NCBI RefSeq assembly: GCF_000829445.1
Contig: NZ_JXRQ01000008.1
Span: forward strand, 248,001-312,000
Length of the DNA: 64,000 bases
Direction: 5' to 3'
Origin: Jeotgalibacillus alimentarius
GTDB taxonomy: Bacteria; Bacillota; Bacilli; Bacillales; Jeotgalibacillaceae
The position numbers were made by a program, and so were the translations under genes. This document shows positions 1 to 7,588 of this stretch, piece after piece. The notes beneath the pieces were generated by a model. The model ran no database searches, was not told where the DNA came from, and saw only the letters and a list, made by a program, of their open reading frames with translations. Position 1 is the stretch's first letter; every line of letters starts with the position of its first letter.

Positions 1-104
1 AATAACATTCGCTCGTAATAGATTATGTATTTGACTATCAAAGAATACTTTCATGTGATTTTTAAATGTAATGCCGTTTTCATAAATTTTATTTCTTTAG
101 AAAA

Positions 105-157
105 AAGAGCTTAGTCAAAAATCCATAATTGGTTTGACAGCTCTTCTCCTTTTTCTT
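105..157 (+). terminator. Terminator-like hairpin
   Basis: AAGAGCT-tAGTCAAA at 105-119 pairs with TTTGACAGCTCTT at 133-145, with a T-rich tail (ctcctttttct). It looks like a Rho-independent terminator on the plus strand, perhaps of a gene upstream of the window. Confidence 0.5.
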
Positions 158-271
158 GGAGTTCAAGTCGGTTTTTCAAACGATTTGGAAGTATATGTGT
201 AATTTTTTCTCAATATAGGAAGTAATTTTATATTGTTTTACATAACCTGAATTATCGGTAGCTGCATAAAT

Positions 272-321
272 AGAAAGGGAGAGAAGTTGCGTTTTGATTA
301 GCATCTAATCTCCCTTTTTAT
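272..321 (+). terminator. Terminator-like hairpin
   Basis: AAAGGGAGA near 275 pairs with TCTCCCTTT near 310-318, followed by T-rich sequence. Long loop, moderate support. Confidence 0.4.
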
Positions 322-490
322 CAGAAAAAATATACTTTTACGACGAATATTTTCTTTTATGTCGATAAATTGTTTGTACTTATTCTCATCTTTATTACTA
401 ATACATAGACTAAAATTTATGCAACCTATTGATTTTACTGAAAGATATAGTGAGAATGGAACACAACTGTGAGAATACAGCCTATTGCTT

Positions 491-1201
491 TTAAGGAAGA
501 CTCAGCTTTGTCATCCTGCCGCCATCTACAGTATAAACCTGGCCAGTGATGAATCCGGCCTCCGCGGCTGCGAGAAATGCCACGAGCGCTGCCACTTCCT
601 CAGGGGAGCCCGTACGCCCAACCGGATGGATGCGCTCAATATCACGTCGAAAGTTCTCTGCATCAACAGATTTTTCAATTATCTCAATGTTTAAATCCGT
701 GTCGATCCACCCGGGGGCTACAGCATTGCAGCGAATACCTTCATGACCATGATCCACTGCCACTGAACGCGTCAGCCCATGGAGGCCAGCCTTGGTGGCA
801 CAGTAAGCCGCATGATTTGGATTTGCACTTATACCTTCCGCTGACCCAGTATTGACGATACTTCCCCTTGTCTTGCGCAGGTAAGGCAATGCAGCACGTA
901 TCAACAAGAAAGGGGCCGTCAAATTGAGGTTGAGGGTGCGTTGCCAGTCCTCAAGGCTCATTTCTTCAATTGTTGCTTCTTGCATCATACCTGCGTTGTT
1001 GATCAGTACATCGAGCTTCCCACTTCGCGCGATGACTTCTGAAACGAGTCGCTCCGGAGTGTGGGGATCTGAAAAATCTGCTGAGATCGAATCAAACTCG
1101 TTGTCTTTTCCGCGCTGTGCAGTAATCACCGTCGCTCCTTCGGCATACAATCGGCGGGCGATGGCGCGTCCAATCCCTGAACGTCCGCCAGTCACCAACG
1201 C
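491..1201 (-). pseudogene. SDR family oxidoreductase, N-terminus lost
   Basis: A classical short-chain dehydrogenase/reductase of about 235 residues. It has the TGGRSGIG dinucleotide-binding turn, the NNAG motif, and YCATKAG as the catalytic YxxxK. A normal member has 5-10 residues before the ALVTGG strand; here the frame is closed by the TAA of the next gene one codon before ALVTGG, leaving only a TTG start at 1198 with no Shine-Dalgarno. The gene is therefore 5'-truncated at a clean junction at about 1201. Base use (runs such as cgcggctgcgag and cgtacgcccaac) is more GC-rich than the flanks, which suggests transfer. Substrate unknown; FabG-like. It could still be expressed from TTG, but I treat it as a remnant. 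Confidence 0.7.
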
Positions 1202-1380
1202 TTAGTGTTGTTTAATATAAAACTTAATTATGTAGTATACAGCTGCTATAATTACCACTACAAATGCTAATAAACTTAACGTCATCAAAAATCCCCCAAT
1301 AGCAGTTTGCAGGATATTATTCAAGATAAAGGTCACAGCCGTAAAAACAATAGCTAAAATCAAAAAAGTTTTTTGTTCAC
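1202..1380 (-). pseudogene. Small two-helix membrane protein, start region frameshifted
   Basis: About 59 residues with two hydrophobic segments and an FYIKQH tail. The best ribosome site (AAGGAGG, just above 1380) leads to GTG at 1380 and reads M-N-K-K-L-F, but that frame hits TGA because the T-run (plus-strand A6 at 1362-1367) appears one base short. With one more base it continues into the hydrophobic frame. Reading without the correction needs a GTG at 1411 with no good ribosome site. Function unknown. It may be a homopolymer sequencing error rather than true decay. Confidence 0.45.
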
Positions 1381-1479
1381 CCTGATACCTCCTTGTTTTT
1401 TTCAATAACACGAAAAACCTACTTAAAGGCTGATGTTTGCTTGTTATGGCATTTTAAATGCTATTTTGAATAGTTGTTT

Positions 1480-1630
1480 ATAGGTGTATATATTCATCAA
1501 TGTACGAAGGACAAGTGGATGAATCTCTGCGCCACAAGCATGAATGCCAAAGCGTTCAATCAGTTCATCAACTTATTTCTTTTCATGTAAAATCAGGAGT
1601 GCTTTGTGATTTTTATAACGTGAATTTTAT
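1480..1630 (-). pseudogene. Decayed coding remnant, family unknown
   Basis: Read on the minus strand, the stretch gives a protein-like string (a KALLILHEK segment, a stop codon, then VDELIERF and EIHPLVLRTL) without start or ribosome site. Composition and amphipathic pattern look like former coding sequence interrupted by an in-frame stop. I do not recognise the family. Confidence 0.25.
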
Positions 1631-1741
1631 AAGAGAGCAAGTGTGGTTTGAATGATATTCAATAGATCCTGTACATAAAAAAGCAACTATAACTTGACTT
1701 GAATTTCTAAACACTATACAGTAGGGCTAACTTAAATATAA

Positions 1742-1828
1742 TCACTAGGGGTGTTATATAACTGAGATGAGTGTTTACTCAAACCCTTTGAACCTGAACT
1801 AGTTAAAACTAGCGTAGGAAAGTGTAGA
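1742..1828 (+). promoter_or_regulatory. TPP riboswitch (THI element) 1
   Basis: The conserved THI-box landmarks are in order: a GGGGTG segment after the P1 strand, ACTGAGATGAG, CCCTTTGAACCTGA, then the variable P3-like arm and GCGTAGGAAAGTG closing P1. Family knowledge: thiamine pyrophosphate binding to this aptamer lowers downstream expression in Firmicutes, usually by termination. A strong terminator follows at 1893-1927 and the SDR gene starts at 1993, so the switch should repress the SDR gene when TPP is abundant. Confidence 0.95.
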
Positions 1829-1892
1829 TTTCATTACATAACACATTTTAAGGTCACAGGCGCCTTAATTTCTCAATGTAATTATGGATATT

Positions 1893-1927
1893 TACGCAGC
1901 TTTCCTATAGGAAAGCTGCGTTTTTTG
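1893..1927 (+). terminator. Riboswitch-controlled terminator
   Basis: ACGCAGCTTTCC / GGAAAGCTGCG is a near-perfect hairpin followed by TTTTTTG, placed between the aptamer and the SDR start. It is the expected expression platform of TPP riboswitch 1. Confidence 0.9.
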
Positions 1928-1992
1928 TTTTATCTATTTCTATCACTTTATTATTTAAGTGTCATCAAGACTAATAAGTAGGAGTGGTTAAA

Positions 1993-2745
1993 ATGGGAAA
2001 AGTAGTATTAGTAACAGGCAGTAGCAGAGGTTTGGGAGCCACTATCGCCAAAACCTTAGTACAACAGGGATCTAAAGTAGTTATTAATTTCTATAAGAGT
2101 CAAAATGCCGCTGAAGAACTTGTTAATGAACTCGGCCAGGAGCATGCAATTGCGATCCGCGCGGATGTTACAAATCGAAAAGAAGTGGAAGCGCTAATCG
2201 AGCAGGCAACACAGCACTTTGGTCAAATAGACGTTGTAGTGAATAATGCTTTAGTAGACTTCAAATTTGATCCGCAGGGGCAAAAGTCTTTTAAAGATCT
2301 TTCCTGGGAAGATTATCAAAGGCAATTAGATGGAACTTTAAAAGCTGCGTTTAATGTAGTTCAAAGCGTGTTACCACAATTCACAGAACGTAAGAATGGA
2401 AGTATTATCAGCATTGGAACTAATTTATATCAGAACCCTGTTGTTCCTTACCATGAATATACAACAGCCAAAGCTGGACTGATTGGCTTTACACGTAATA
2501 TCGCTGCTGAGTTAGGGCAATATGGTATAAAAGCAAATGTAGTTTCGGGCGGGTTGCTAAAGATGACTGATGCCAGTTCCGTCACTACTCCGGAAGTATT
2601 TGAGCTAATTGCTCAGTCCACACCATTAAAAAAGGTAACGACTCCTGAAGATGTAGCCAATATGGTCGCTTATCTGGCTTCAGAAAATGCTGATGGCATT
2701 ACAGGTCAAAATTTTACAGTAGATGGCGGTTTAACAATGAACTAA
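1993..2745 (+). CDS. TPP-riboswitch-controlled SDR oxidoreductase
   Basis: About 250 residues, the full length of a classical SDR. It has TGSSRGLG (cofactor loop), an NNAL variant of NNAG, a Ser in the IISIG strand and YTTAK (YxxxK). The nearest named relatives would be FabG-like 3-oxoacyl-ACP reductases. I chose ATG 1993 because AGGAG at 1980-1984 is 8 bases upstream; a GTG at 1984 lies inside that site. The only regulatory element upstream is the TPP riboswitch, so the role should lie in thiamine or thiamine-precursor metabolism rather than fatty acids. From memory, SDR genes under THI elements have been noted in comparative thiamine-regulon work (name oarX), without a known reaction. Substrate unknown. 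Confidence 0.85.
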   Translation: MGKVVLVTGSSRGLGATIAKTLVQQGSKVVINFYKSQNAAEELVNELGQEHAIAIRADVTNRKEVEALIEQATQHFGQIDVVVNNALVDFKFDPQGQKSFKDLSWEDYQRQLDGTLKAAFNVVQSVLPQFTERKNGSIISIGTNLYQNPVVPYHEYTTAKAGLIGFTRNIAAELGQYGIKANVVSGGLLKMTDASSVTTPEVFELIAQSTPLKKVTTPEDVANMVAYLASENADGITGQNFTVDGGLTMN

Positions 2746-2875
2746 TGACTTAACTTACACTTCAGCGCGAAGGTTTCTCAGCTGGATTATTTTTTAGAGA
2801 ACACCCTATACGATGAGATAAATCTACTGCAGACGAGGCTACAATTACTTTGATTCTTAAAAATTTTATATAAAA

Positions 2876-2961
2876 ACACTGGGGGAGTCTATTTAGACTG
2901 AGATGGAGAGATCCGGACCCTTTGAACCTGATCTGGTTGAAACTGGCGTAGGGAAGTGGTT
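2876..2961 (+). promoter_or_regulatory. TPP riboswitch (THI element) 2
   Basis: A second complete THI element: CACTGGGGGAG, GACTGAGATGGAGA, ACCCTTTGAACCTGATCTGG, and GGCGTAGGGAAGTGG closing on the CACT strand. It follows the SDR gene and precedes a terminator, a tenI remnant and the flavin monooxygenase. The two elements differ in sequence, so this is not a recent duplication. Confidence 0.95.
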
Positions 2962-2994
2962 GCTGTATATTGAGACAATTTTTAAGGTATAGCC

Positions 2995-3025
2995 AAAACC
3001 ACTTCTTCGCTGGAGTGGTTTTTAT
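2995..3025 (+). terminator. Riboswitch-controlled terminator
   Basis: AAACCACT / AGTGGTTTTTA hairpin directly after riboswitch 2, the likely expression platform of that switch. Confidence 0.85.
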
Positions 3026-3055
3026 GTGTCAGCTAATATTTTTTCTGCTCTGAGA

Positions 3056-3192
3056 ATGAAAGTATATGAGAACCAAAAATTACATGTGATCTCAACAGGA
3101 AGGCAAAAGCCGGAACAATTAGCAGATATTATCGTTTCCATCGATACATATATCTTCGTGAAAAAACACAAATATACAGATTGAAGGTGTAA
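3056..3192 (+). pseudogene. tenI: TenI/ThiE-like N-terminal remnant, frameshifted
   Basis: ATG 3056 opens a 42-codon frame whose middle, LHVISTGRQKPEQLADII, resembles the N-terminus of TenI (thiazole tautomerase; compare LHAITDDSKPVEELARII from memory of B. subtilis TenI). Near 3153 the homology moves to another frame, where YLREKTQIYRL matches the HIREK-type strand that follows in TenI, so a small deletion has shifted the frame. The rest of the barrel is missing. TenI genes normally sit in TPP-regulated thiazole operons, so this fragment indicates that riboswitch 2 once controlled a thiamine operon. Confidence 0.65.
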
Positions 3193-4497
3193 ATGCTTAT
3201 GAAGAGTAAAAAACAATTACATTTAGGTGTGCTGTTAATCGGATGTGGTCATCATCAGGCTGCCTGGTTAATGGAAGATTCAAGCATTGAACAGATTGGA
3301 GAAGTTTCTTATTATCAATCTTTAGCAAAGCTGGCGGAGTATGGATGTTTCGATGCAGTATTTTTTGCTGACAACCAATCTTTACGGGCAGAAAATGATC
3401 GTGTATTACCGGTTTTTTGGCTTGATCCGGTGGTTAATTTAACTGCTATTTCGCAAGTAACGAAATATATAGGCTTAGTGACTACTATTTCAAGTACTTT
3501 TTCTAACCCTTTCACTGCCGCAAGACAGTTGCTAAGTCTCGATCATATAACAAAAGGGAGAGTTGGATGGAATTTAGTTACATCAATGACAGATTGGGAA
3601 GCTCATAATCATAGTTTAGAAGAGCTGCCCCCACGCAATAAACGATATGAAAAAGCTGAGGAATTTGCTGATTTAATGAATCAACTCTTTTTGTCATGGG
3701 ATAGTAAGGAACTTTTATACAAACGTACAGAAAACAAACTGATCAATTCTACTAATATAAAACCTATCAATCATCAAGGTAAATATTTTAAAGTAAAAGG
3801 ACCATTAACGACGCCTAAAAGTCCTCAAGGCAAACCAGTGTCGATGCAGGCTGGAGCATCCGCACAAGGTATCGAGCTGGCTTCGAAATATGCAGATGCA
3901 GTTTATTCTGTATCATGGAACTTGAACCAGGCAACAAAATTTCGAAATAAATTGAGTAAACAAGTTGAGAAAAACAACAATGTTAACCGGCACGTCAAAA
4001 TATTCCCGGGTTTAGTTACATATGTCGGGCGTACTTATGAAGAAGCCCTTGCAAAAAAAACAGCTTTAGATGAAAAACTACCTTTGGAAACCTCTTTAAA
4101 CCAGTTGAGTTTTTTTCTTCAACAGGATTGTTTAAGCTGGGACATTGATAAGAAAGTACCTTCATTACCCCCAGTCGAGGAATTTAAAGGGCCGGTAGGA
4201 AGATATGAAACCATTTTAGAAATTATAAACGATACCGAACCTACTGTTAAAGAACTCCTGGGTTACTTGAGTGCAGGTGGAGGTCATCTTACATTAATTG
4301 GTACACCTGAGAAAATTGCAGATGAAATGGAGACTTGGTTAGAGAGGGGAGTTGCTGATGGCTTCAACCTTATGCCTCCTGTTTTACCTGGAAGTTTAAA
4401 TGACTTTATAGAATTAGTTGTGCCGGAATTACAGAAAAGAAATATCTTCAGAACTCAATATTCAGGTAAAACTCTACGTGAACATCTGCATTTATAA
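3193..4497 (+). CDS. LLM-class FMN-dependent monooxygenase (NtaA/SnaA/DszA type)
   Basis: 434 residues, typical of the NtaA/SnaA/DszA branch of bacterial luciferase-like FMN enzymes. Visible features are FDAVFFADN in the early barrel, GRVGWNLVTS, RYEKAEEFADLMNQLF, GKYFKVKGPL and a late FNLMPP segment. Enzymes of this branch use FMNH2 and O2 to oxygenate small N- or S-containing molecules and need a separate flavin reductase, which I do not see here. Start ATG 3193 or ATG 3199 after AAGGTG. Expression should be TPP-controlled through riboswitch 2. A role in salvage or breakdown of a thiamine-related heterocycle is inference. Confidence 0.85.
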   Translation: MLMKSKKQLHLGVLLIGCGHHQAAWLMEDSSIEQIGEVSYYQSLAKLAEYGCFDAVFFADNQSLRAENDRVLPVFWLDPVVNLTAISQVTKYIGLVTTISSTFSNPFTAARQLLSLDHITKGRVGWNLVTSMTDWEAHNHSLEELPPRNKRYEKAEEFADLMNQLFLSWDSKELLYKRTENKLINSTNIKPINHQGKYFKVKGPLTTPKSPQGKPVSMQAGASAQGIELASKYADAVYSVSWNLNQATKFRNKLSKQVEKNNNVNRHVKIFPGLVTYVGRTYEEALAKKTALDEKLPLETSLNQLSFFLQQDCLSWDIDKKVPSLPPVEEFKGPVGRYETILEIINDTEPTVKELLGYLSAGGGHLTLIGTPEKIADEMETWLERGVADGFNLMPPVLPGSLNDFIELVVPELQKRNIFRTQYSGKTLREHLHL

Positions 4498-4587
4498 TAC
4501 ATTTCCAGCTAATCAAAACACATTTAGCTAATATTGCTTTTGTGTTTTCCAATATATTTAAAAGTGAACCTTTATGATAAGGTTTAA

Positions 4588-5082
4588 TGTGTGGATAACC
4601 GGTATGTTCCGGATATAACAACGGTCAATATGAGTACAACATGAGAGGTCGTGCTTGAACAGTCTCTTACAATTGATCTGGGTAACAAGCTTTGTGTGCT
4701 TGAAAAAATCAATAGTACGCACACTGATGATGCCACGATTGTGTACGTTCCTGATGAAAAGGTGCTGTTTTTAGGCGATTGTGCGTACGGAACGACAACA
4801 GATTCCTTGTTTCACTACAAGCAATCTTTATTGGAGCCAATGATCAAAGACATCCAAAAATATGATGCTGATCATTATCTGCTCGGTCATGAATCGATTT
4901 GTGACTTACCCGAGATGGATCTGTACTGGGATGAACTGATTGCTGCCAGCAAAGCAACCACATCTGTTTCTTTAGAAGAGGCAATGAAGTGTTTTGAGGA
5001 GCAAAATAGCAAAGAACCAAATTCCAATGAGCAGTTCTTTATAAAAGCTTTTGTGAATGATCGAATCATTCAATCGAAATGA
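4588..5082 (+). pseudogene. Metallo-beta-lactamase-fold protein, C-terminal remnant
   Basis: From GTG 4651 a 143-residue frame carries the second half of an MBL fold: HTDDATIVYVPDEKVLFLGD (the third histidine region and metal-bridging Asp) and LLGHES (last His). The HxHxDH metal motif of the first half is absent. In the same frame upstream, VPDITT-like sequence is cut off by TGA at 4642-4644 and then TAA at 4585. Likely a decayed hydrolase of about 280 residues. Confidence 0.65.
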
Positions 5083-5088
5083 ATAGAC

Positions 5089-5148
5089 AGGGACGTATAT
5101 CTCGAATCATTAGACAGAATGATTCGAGGTATACGTCCCTGTTTTTAA
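5089..5148 (+). terminator. Long hairpin terminator
   Basis: AGGGACGTATA-tCTCGAATCATT and AATGATTCGAGgTATACGTCCCT form a stem of more than 20 pairs followed by GTTTTTAA. It separates the MBL remnant from the convergent gene ending at 5159 and belongs to a set of similar TACGT-ended hairpins in this window. Confidence 0.85.
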
Positions 5149-5158
5149 TCATACGAGA

Positions 5159-5593
5159 TTATGTGATTTTCAAAAATTTTGGTTCGTAATCCGATAAAAC
5201 CTCAAAGACCTGACTATCATTCATATAGAGGTGATGTTCCAATTTAGGATTGGTGTGACTGTTGATCAGAGGGTTTTGATCAAACCACTTGATGTATTCA
5301 GAATTGGACACCTTATAGAAGTACAAGGAATCTTCATCAACCACACCTGACAGGTCAATTTGCTTGCTGATTAAATCAAATCTACCGTATTCGGTTGAGA
5401 ATCTGTATGACCACACATAATACTCTACTGGAGAAATGGTCTGATCATATATCACTTCAAATTTGTTCCCTTTTGCATCATCAAATTTAATTTTCAAGTA
5501 TTCAAAGTGAGGTATCACTTCAAAAAATCCCAAATCTGCAAGATTACGACCTTTCATTGTTGTAATGGGTTGCCAGGCCTGCAAAGTTTCCAT
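5159..5593 (-). CDS. Uncharacterised 144-residue protein
   Basis: Soluble, beta-rich and acidic, with many aromatic residues (SYRFSTEYGRF, KVSNSEYIKWF) and no signal peptide or membrane segment. AAGGAGACT precedes ATG 5593, and the gene starts directly behind the stop of the 117-residue membrane protein, so the two are probably one transcript and translationally coupled. It does not match a family I can name; small size and pairing with a membrane protein would also suit an immunity or accessory role, but that is speculation. Confidence 0.7.
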   Translation of the reverse strand: METLQAWQPITTMKGRNLADLGFFEVIPHFEYLKIKFDDAKGNKFEVIYDQTISPVEYYVWSYRFSTEYGRFDLISKQIDLSGVVDEDSLYFYKVSNSEYIKWFDQNPLINSHTNPKLEHHLYMNDSQVFEVLSDYEPKFLKIT

Positions 5594-5947
5594 CTAATCA
5601 GTCTCCTTTTCTTTATCGTTATCGTATAAATCTTTATACATAATCACGATAAGAACGAAAACATATAAAGGTATAAAGAAATCACGTCTATTAAAAACCC
5701 TATCTACCACAGTTAGATCCAAGAGAAGACCTACTGCTATAGAGATCATGCTCACAATGCTAATAAAAACAAAAAACTGTTTGTTTTCTATAAAATAATC
5801 CTGTTTTATATTGATTACGATATACAGTATTGCAAAAACAACTAGAATAATCCGGGTGATAAATAAAAATTCATATTGAAAATAAAAAGTTCCTAACAAA
5901 AACAAAAGCGCGGGTACAGTGACAAGTATAGAAAGGATTTTTTGCAT
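5594..5947 (-). CDS. Four-helix membrane protein (117 residues)
   Basis: Four hydrophobic segments (starting near residues 7, 26, 58 and 90) and a charged C-terminal tail (KDLYDNDKEKETD). Start ATG 5947. First gene of a two-gene unit with the 144-residue protein at 5159. No recognised family; a small integral membrane protein of unknown function. Confidence 0.7.
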   Translation of the reverse strand: MQKILSILVTVPALLFLLGTFYFQYEFLFITRIILVVFAILYIVINIKQDYFIENKQFFVFISIVSMISIAVGLLLDLTVVDRVFNRRDFFIPLYVFVLIVIMYKDLYDNDKEKETD

Positions 5948-6025
5948 GACAAACTCCCGTCATAGGTATTTTAAGTTTTTCTTTATACGTGAAGGGGCGG
6001 TGGTGAACCTGAAGCTTAGAGCCTT

Positions 6026-6220
6026 TCAATCTTCATCATCTCTGCGCAACTGTCTGATTTTCAACGCAAATAAAATATAATATACTCCAGCAGCAACGAT
6101 CATAAATGAGTAATAAATCTGATTGAATAAGCTATCGTTAAACTCTTCGATTGTTCCAGGTATCGTGACCGTGATTAACACTAAAGTAATCACGATGAAC
6201 ACCGCGATGTGTCGGGTCAT
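6026..6220 (-). CDS. Two-helix membrane protein (64 residues)
   Basis: Two membrane helices and an RQLRRDDED tail. The start codon overlaps the previous stop (TAATG at 6218-6222) and GGAGG lies inside the upstream gene, so it is translationally coupled to the 71-residue gene at 6220. Function unknown. Confidence 0.65.
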   Translation of the reverse strand: MTRHIAVFIVITLVLITVTIPGTIEEFNDSLFNQIYYSFMIVAAGVYYILFALKIRQLRRDDED

Positions 6221-6435
6221 TATAATCCTCCTTCCGTATTCTTCGCTGCCTTTTTATAATTATAAATACCACGCAGCAGGTAATACAGTGAACCTGAACC
6301 AAAAATGATAAGCGTAATATAGAGGTTAAAGTCGAATTGAGAGAATACAATTGCCAAGATGAAAAACGTGGCGGCGTTAATAAAATTAAATATGTATATT
6401 GGCGTTTTTGTCATAAGTAGCATAACCACCTTCAT
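6220..6435 (-). CDS. Two-helix membrane protein (71 residues)
   Basis: Two hydrophobic helices and a basic tail (NYKKAAKNTEGG). The start is either ATG 6435 or an internal ATG; the upstream ribosome site is weak. It overlaps the following gene by one base (TAATG), so the pair is a small operon. No family recognised. Confidence 0.6.
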   Translation of the reverse strand: MKVVMLLMTKTPIYIFNFINAATFFILAIVFSQFDFNLYITLIIFGSGSLYYLLRGIYNYKKAAKNTEGGL

Positions 6436-6481
6436 TTGAATAAACGCGTGATCAAAAATAAACCACGTTTTTTAGGTCTCG

Positions 6482-6697
6482 TTAACCATTGAAACCCACA
6501 AATAGCGTAAACACCAGCAAACCAATCGATAAAGCGATAAGTAAAGTACAAATAAATATTGTCATGATGATTAACCACTTAGGCAGCTGAGCTCTTTTTT
6601 TCCAAACAGCCAGCAGCAAGAGTAGATTTATGATGATGATCACAGCAAAAAGCGTGAATAGCATAGAACGTTCCTTCACTAAAAACCAGATATCCAT
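6482..6697 (-). CDS. Two-helix membrane protein (71 residues)
   Basis: N-terminal helix from about residue 13, a KKRAQLPKW linker and a second helix to the end. AAGGAGC precedes ATG 6697. Next to three other tiny membrane proteins in the same orientation. Unknown function. Confidence 0.6.
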   Translation of the reverse strand: MDIWFLVKERSMLFTLFAVIIIINLLLLLAVWKKRAQLPKWLIIMTIFICTLLIALSIGLLVFTLFVGFNG

Positions 6698-6756
6698 TTG
6701 ATTGCTCCTTCTTATGTAAAACGCTTCTCAGGTATTGTTTTTCTGAATTTTTTTAT

Positions 6757-6912
6757 CTACAAAATCACAAACAAGATGACATTAATGACCACTATAGTAG
6801 CAACCAGTCCTAATCCGAGCTTTTTGACTGTGATTGTTCTGTCTCCATTTTTCCTATTGCCTAAAAGGATCAGGGCAATACTTAAAACTATTAAACTAAA
6901 AACAACTTCCAT
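6757..6912 (-). CDS. Two-helix membrane micro-protein (51 residues)
   Basis: ATG 6912 is preceded by GAGGAGTGAGCAC, a good ribosome site. The 51 codons give MEVVFSLIVL at the N-terminus, a short charged linker (GNRKNGDRT), a second helix and a TAG stop at 6757. The pattern matches its neighbours at 6482, 6220 and 6026, which supports it as a real gene. Confidence 0.6.
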   Translation of the reverse strand: MEVVFSLIVLSIALILLGNRKNGDRTITVKKLGLGLVATIVVINVILFVIL

Positions 6913-7005
6913 GTGCTCACTCCTCATAACGCGCAGGCTAATCTGCTGCGGCTAAATGTATGTAATTATAATACCATTTTTTAGTATATAAAGTTTTTAG
7001 TCAAA

Positions 7006-7035
7006 TTGTCATCTCTATTCTGTTATTGGTATACT
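7006..7035 (+). promoter_or_regulatory. Sigma-A-type promoter
   Basis: TTGTCA (7006-7011), an 18-base spacer and TATACT (7030-7035), about 10 bases before a strong ribosome site. It should drive the secreted repeat protein and probably the membrane protein at 7589. Confidence 0.55.
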
Positions 7036-7063
7036 ATAATTACCAAATTAAGGAGGGGATCCA

Positions 7064-7141
7064 ATGACTCATGGTGAAAGTACAATAACAAGTTGGATGA
7101 TCAAAGGAATAAAAATTCCTTTGCCTGCAACCTTTTTCTGA
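7064..7141 (+). CDS. Possible 25-residue leader peptide
   Basis: ATG 7064 follows the first copy of the 27-bp repeat with its AAGGAGGGG site and reads 25 codons to TGA 7139-7141. It starts M-T like the gene at 7589 and then diverges. AAAGGAAT/ATTCCTTT inside it can form a hairpin. Most likely a by-product of the duplication; expression is plausible because promoter and ribosome site are both good. Confidence 0.3.
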   Translation: MTHGESTITSWMIKGIKIPLPATFF

Positions 7142-7194
7142 TCGCTATGTCATTTGAAAAAGTCAGGGGAGTCAAATTTATAGGAGGGTAGCAG

Positions 7195-7542
7195 GTGAGA
7201 TATTTAAAACTTTGTATGTTGTTTACAGTTTTATTAGCTGTAGTTTCAATTGATTATGTATCAGCTAAAGAAAGTAACTTTGAAAGCTCGTATAAAAAGT
7301 ATTTAGAAGCGACTGCCAAACTGGCAGACGATAACTTTGAGGAACTGCATGAAAAATATCCGAGTGTTCCTCATGTTTTGATTGAAGAGGATACAGAGAA
7401 GAAAGACTCAGTTAACAAAAGTAACTTTGAAAGTTCATACCAAAAATATTTAGAAGCGACAGCTAAGCTTAAAGACGATAACTTCAAAGAGTTTCATGAA
7501 AAATATCCAGATGTTCCTCATGTATTAATTGAAGAAGATTAA
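7195..7542 (+). CDS. Secreted protein made of two 40-residue repeats
   Basis: GTG 7195 follows TAGGAGGGT. The product has a signal peptide (basic MRYLK, hydrophobic core, cleavage near SAKES) and then two near-identical units: SNFESSYxKYLEATAKL, xDDNFxExHEKYP and VPHVLIEED, separated by TEKKDSVNK. No lipobox or anchor is visible, so it is probably released or wall-associated. The two copies are also close at DNA level, implying recent internal duplication. I do not recognise the unit; it is acidic and likely helical. Confidence 0.75.
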   Translation: MRYLKLCMLFTVLLAVVSIDYVSAKESNFESSYKKYLEATAKLADDNFEELHEKYPSVPHVLIEEDTEKKDSVNKSNFESSYQKYLEATAKLKDDNFKEFHEKYPDVPHVLIEED

Positions 7543-7588
7543 AAATCTACCGCCCTAAATGTAATGAACAAATTAAGGAGGGGATCCA

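Larger units (their letters stand above)
1..490. other. AT-rich intergenic region
   Basis: No coding frame that I would defend lies here. The stretch is AT-rich and holds two terminator-like hairpins (listed separately), so it probably contains the 3' ends of transcripts entering from outside the window or of a decayed gene. Confidence 0.5.

Noticed and set aside
546-1205. Long plus-strand frames opposite the SDR gene (546-746, 577-855, 924-1205)
   Set aside because: They are shadows of the minus-strand SDR frame, with no ribosome sites and no protein-like pattern.
3022-3216. Minus-strand 64-codon frame
   Set aside because: It lies opposite the tenI remnant and the monooxygenase start, with no ribosome site or recognisable sequence.
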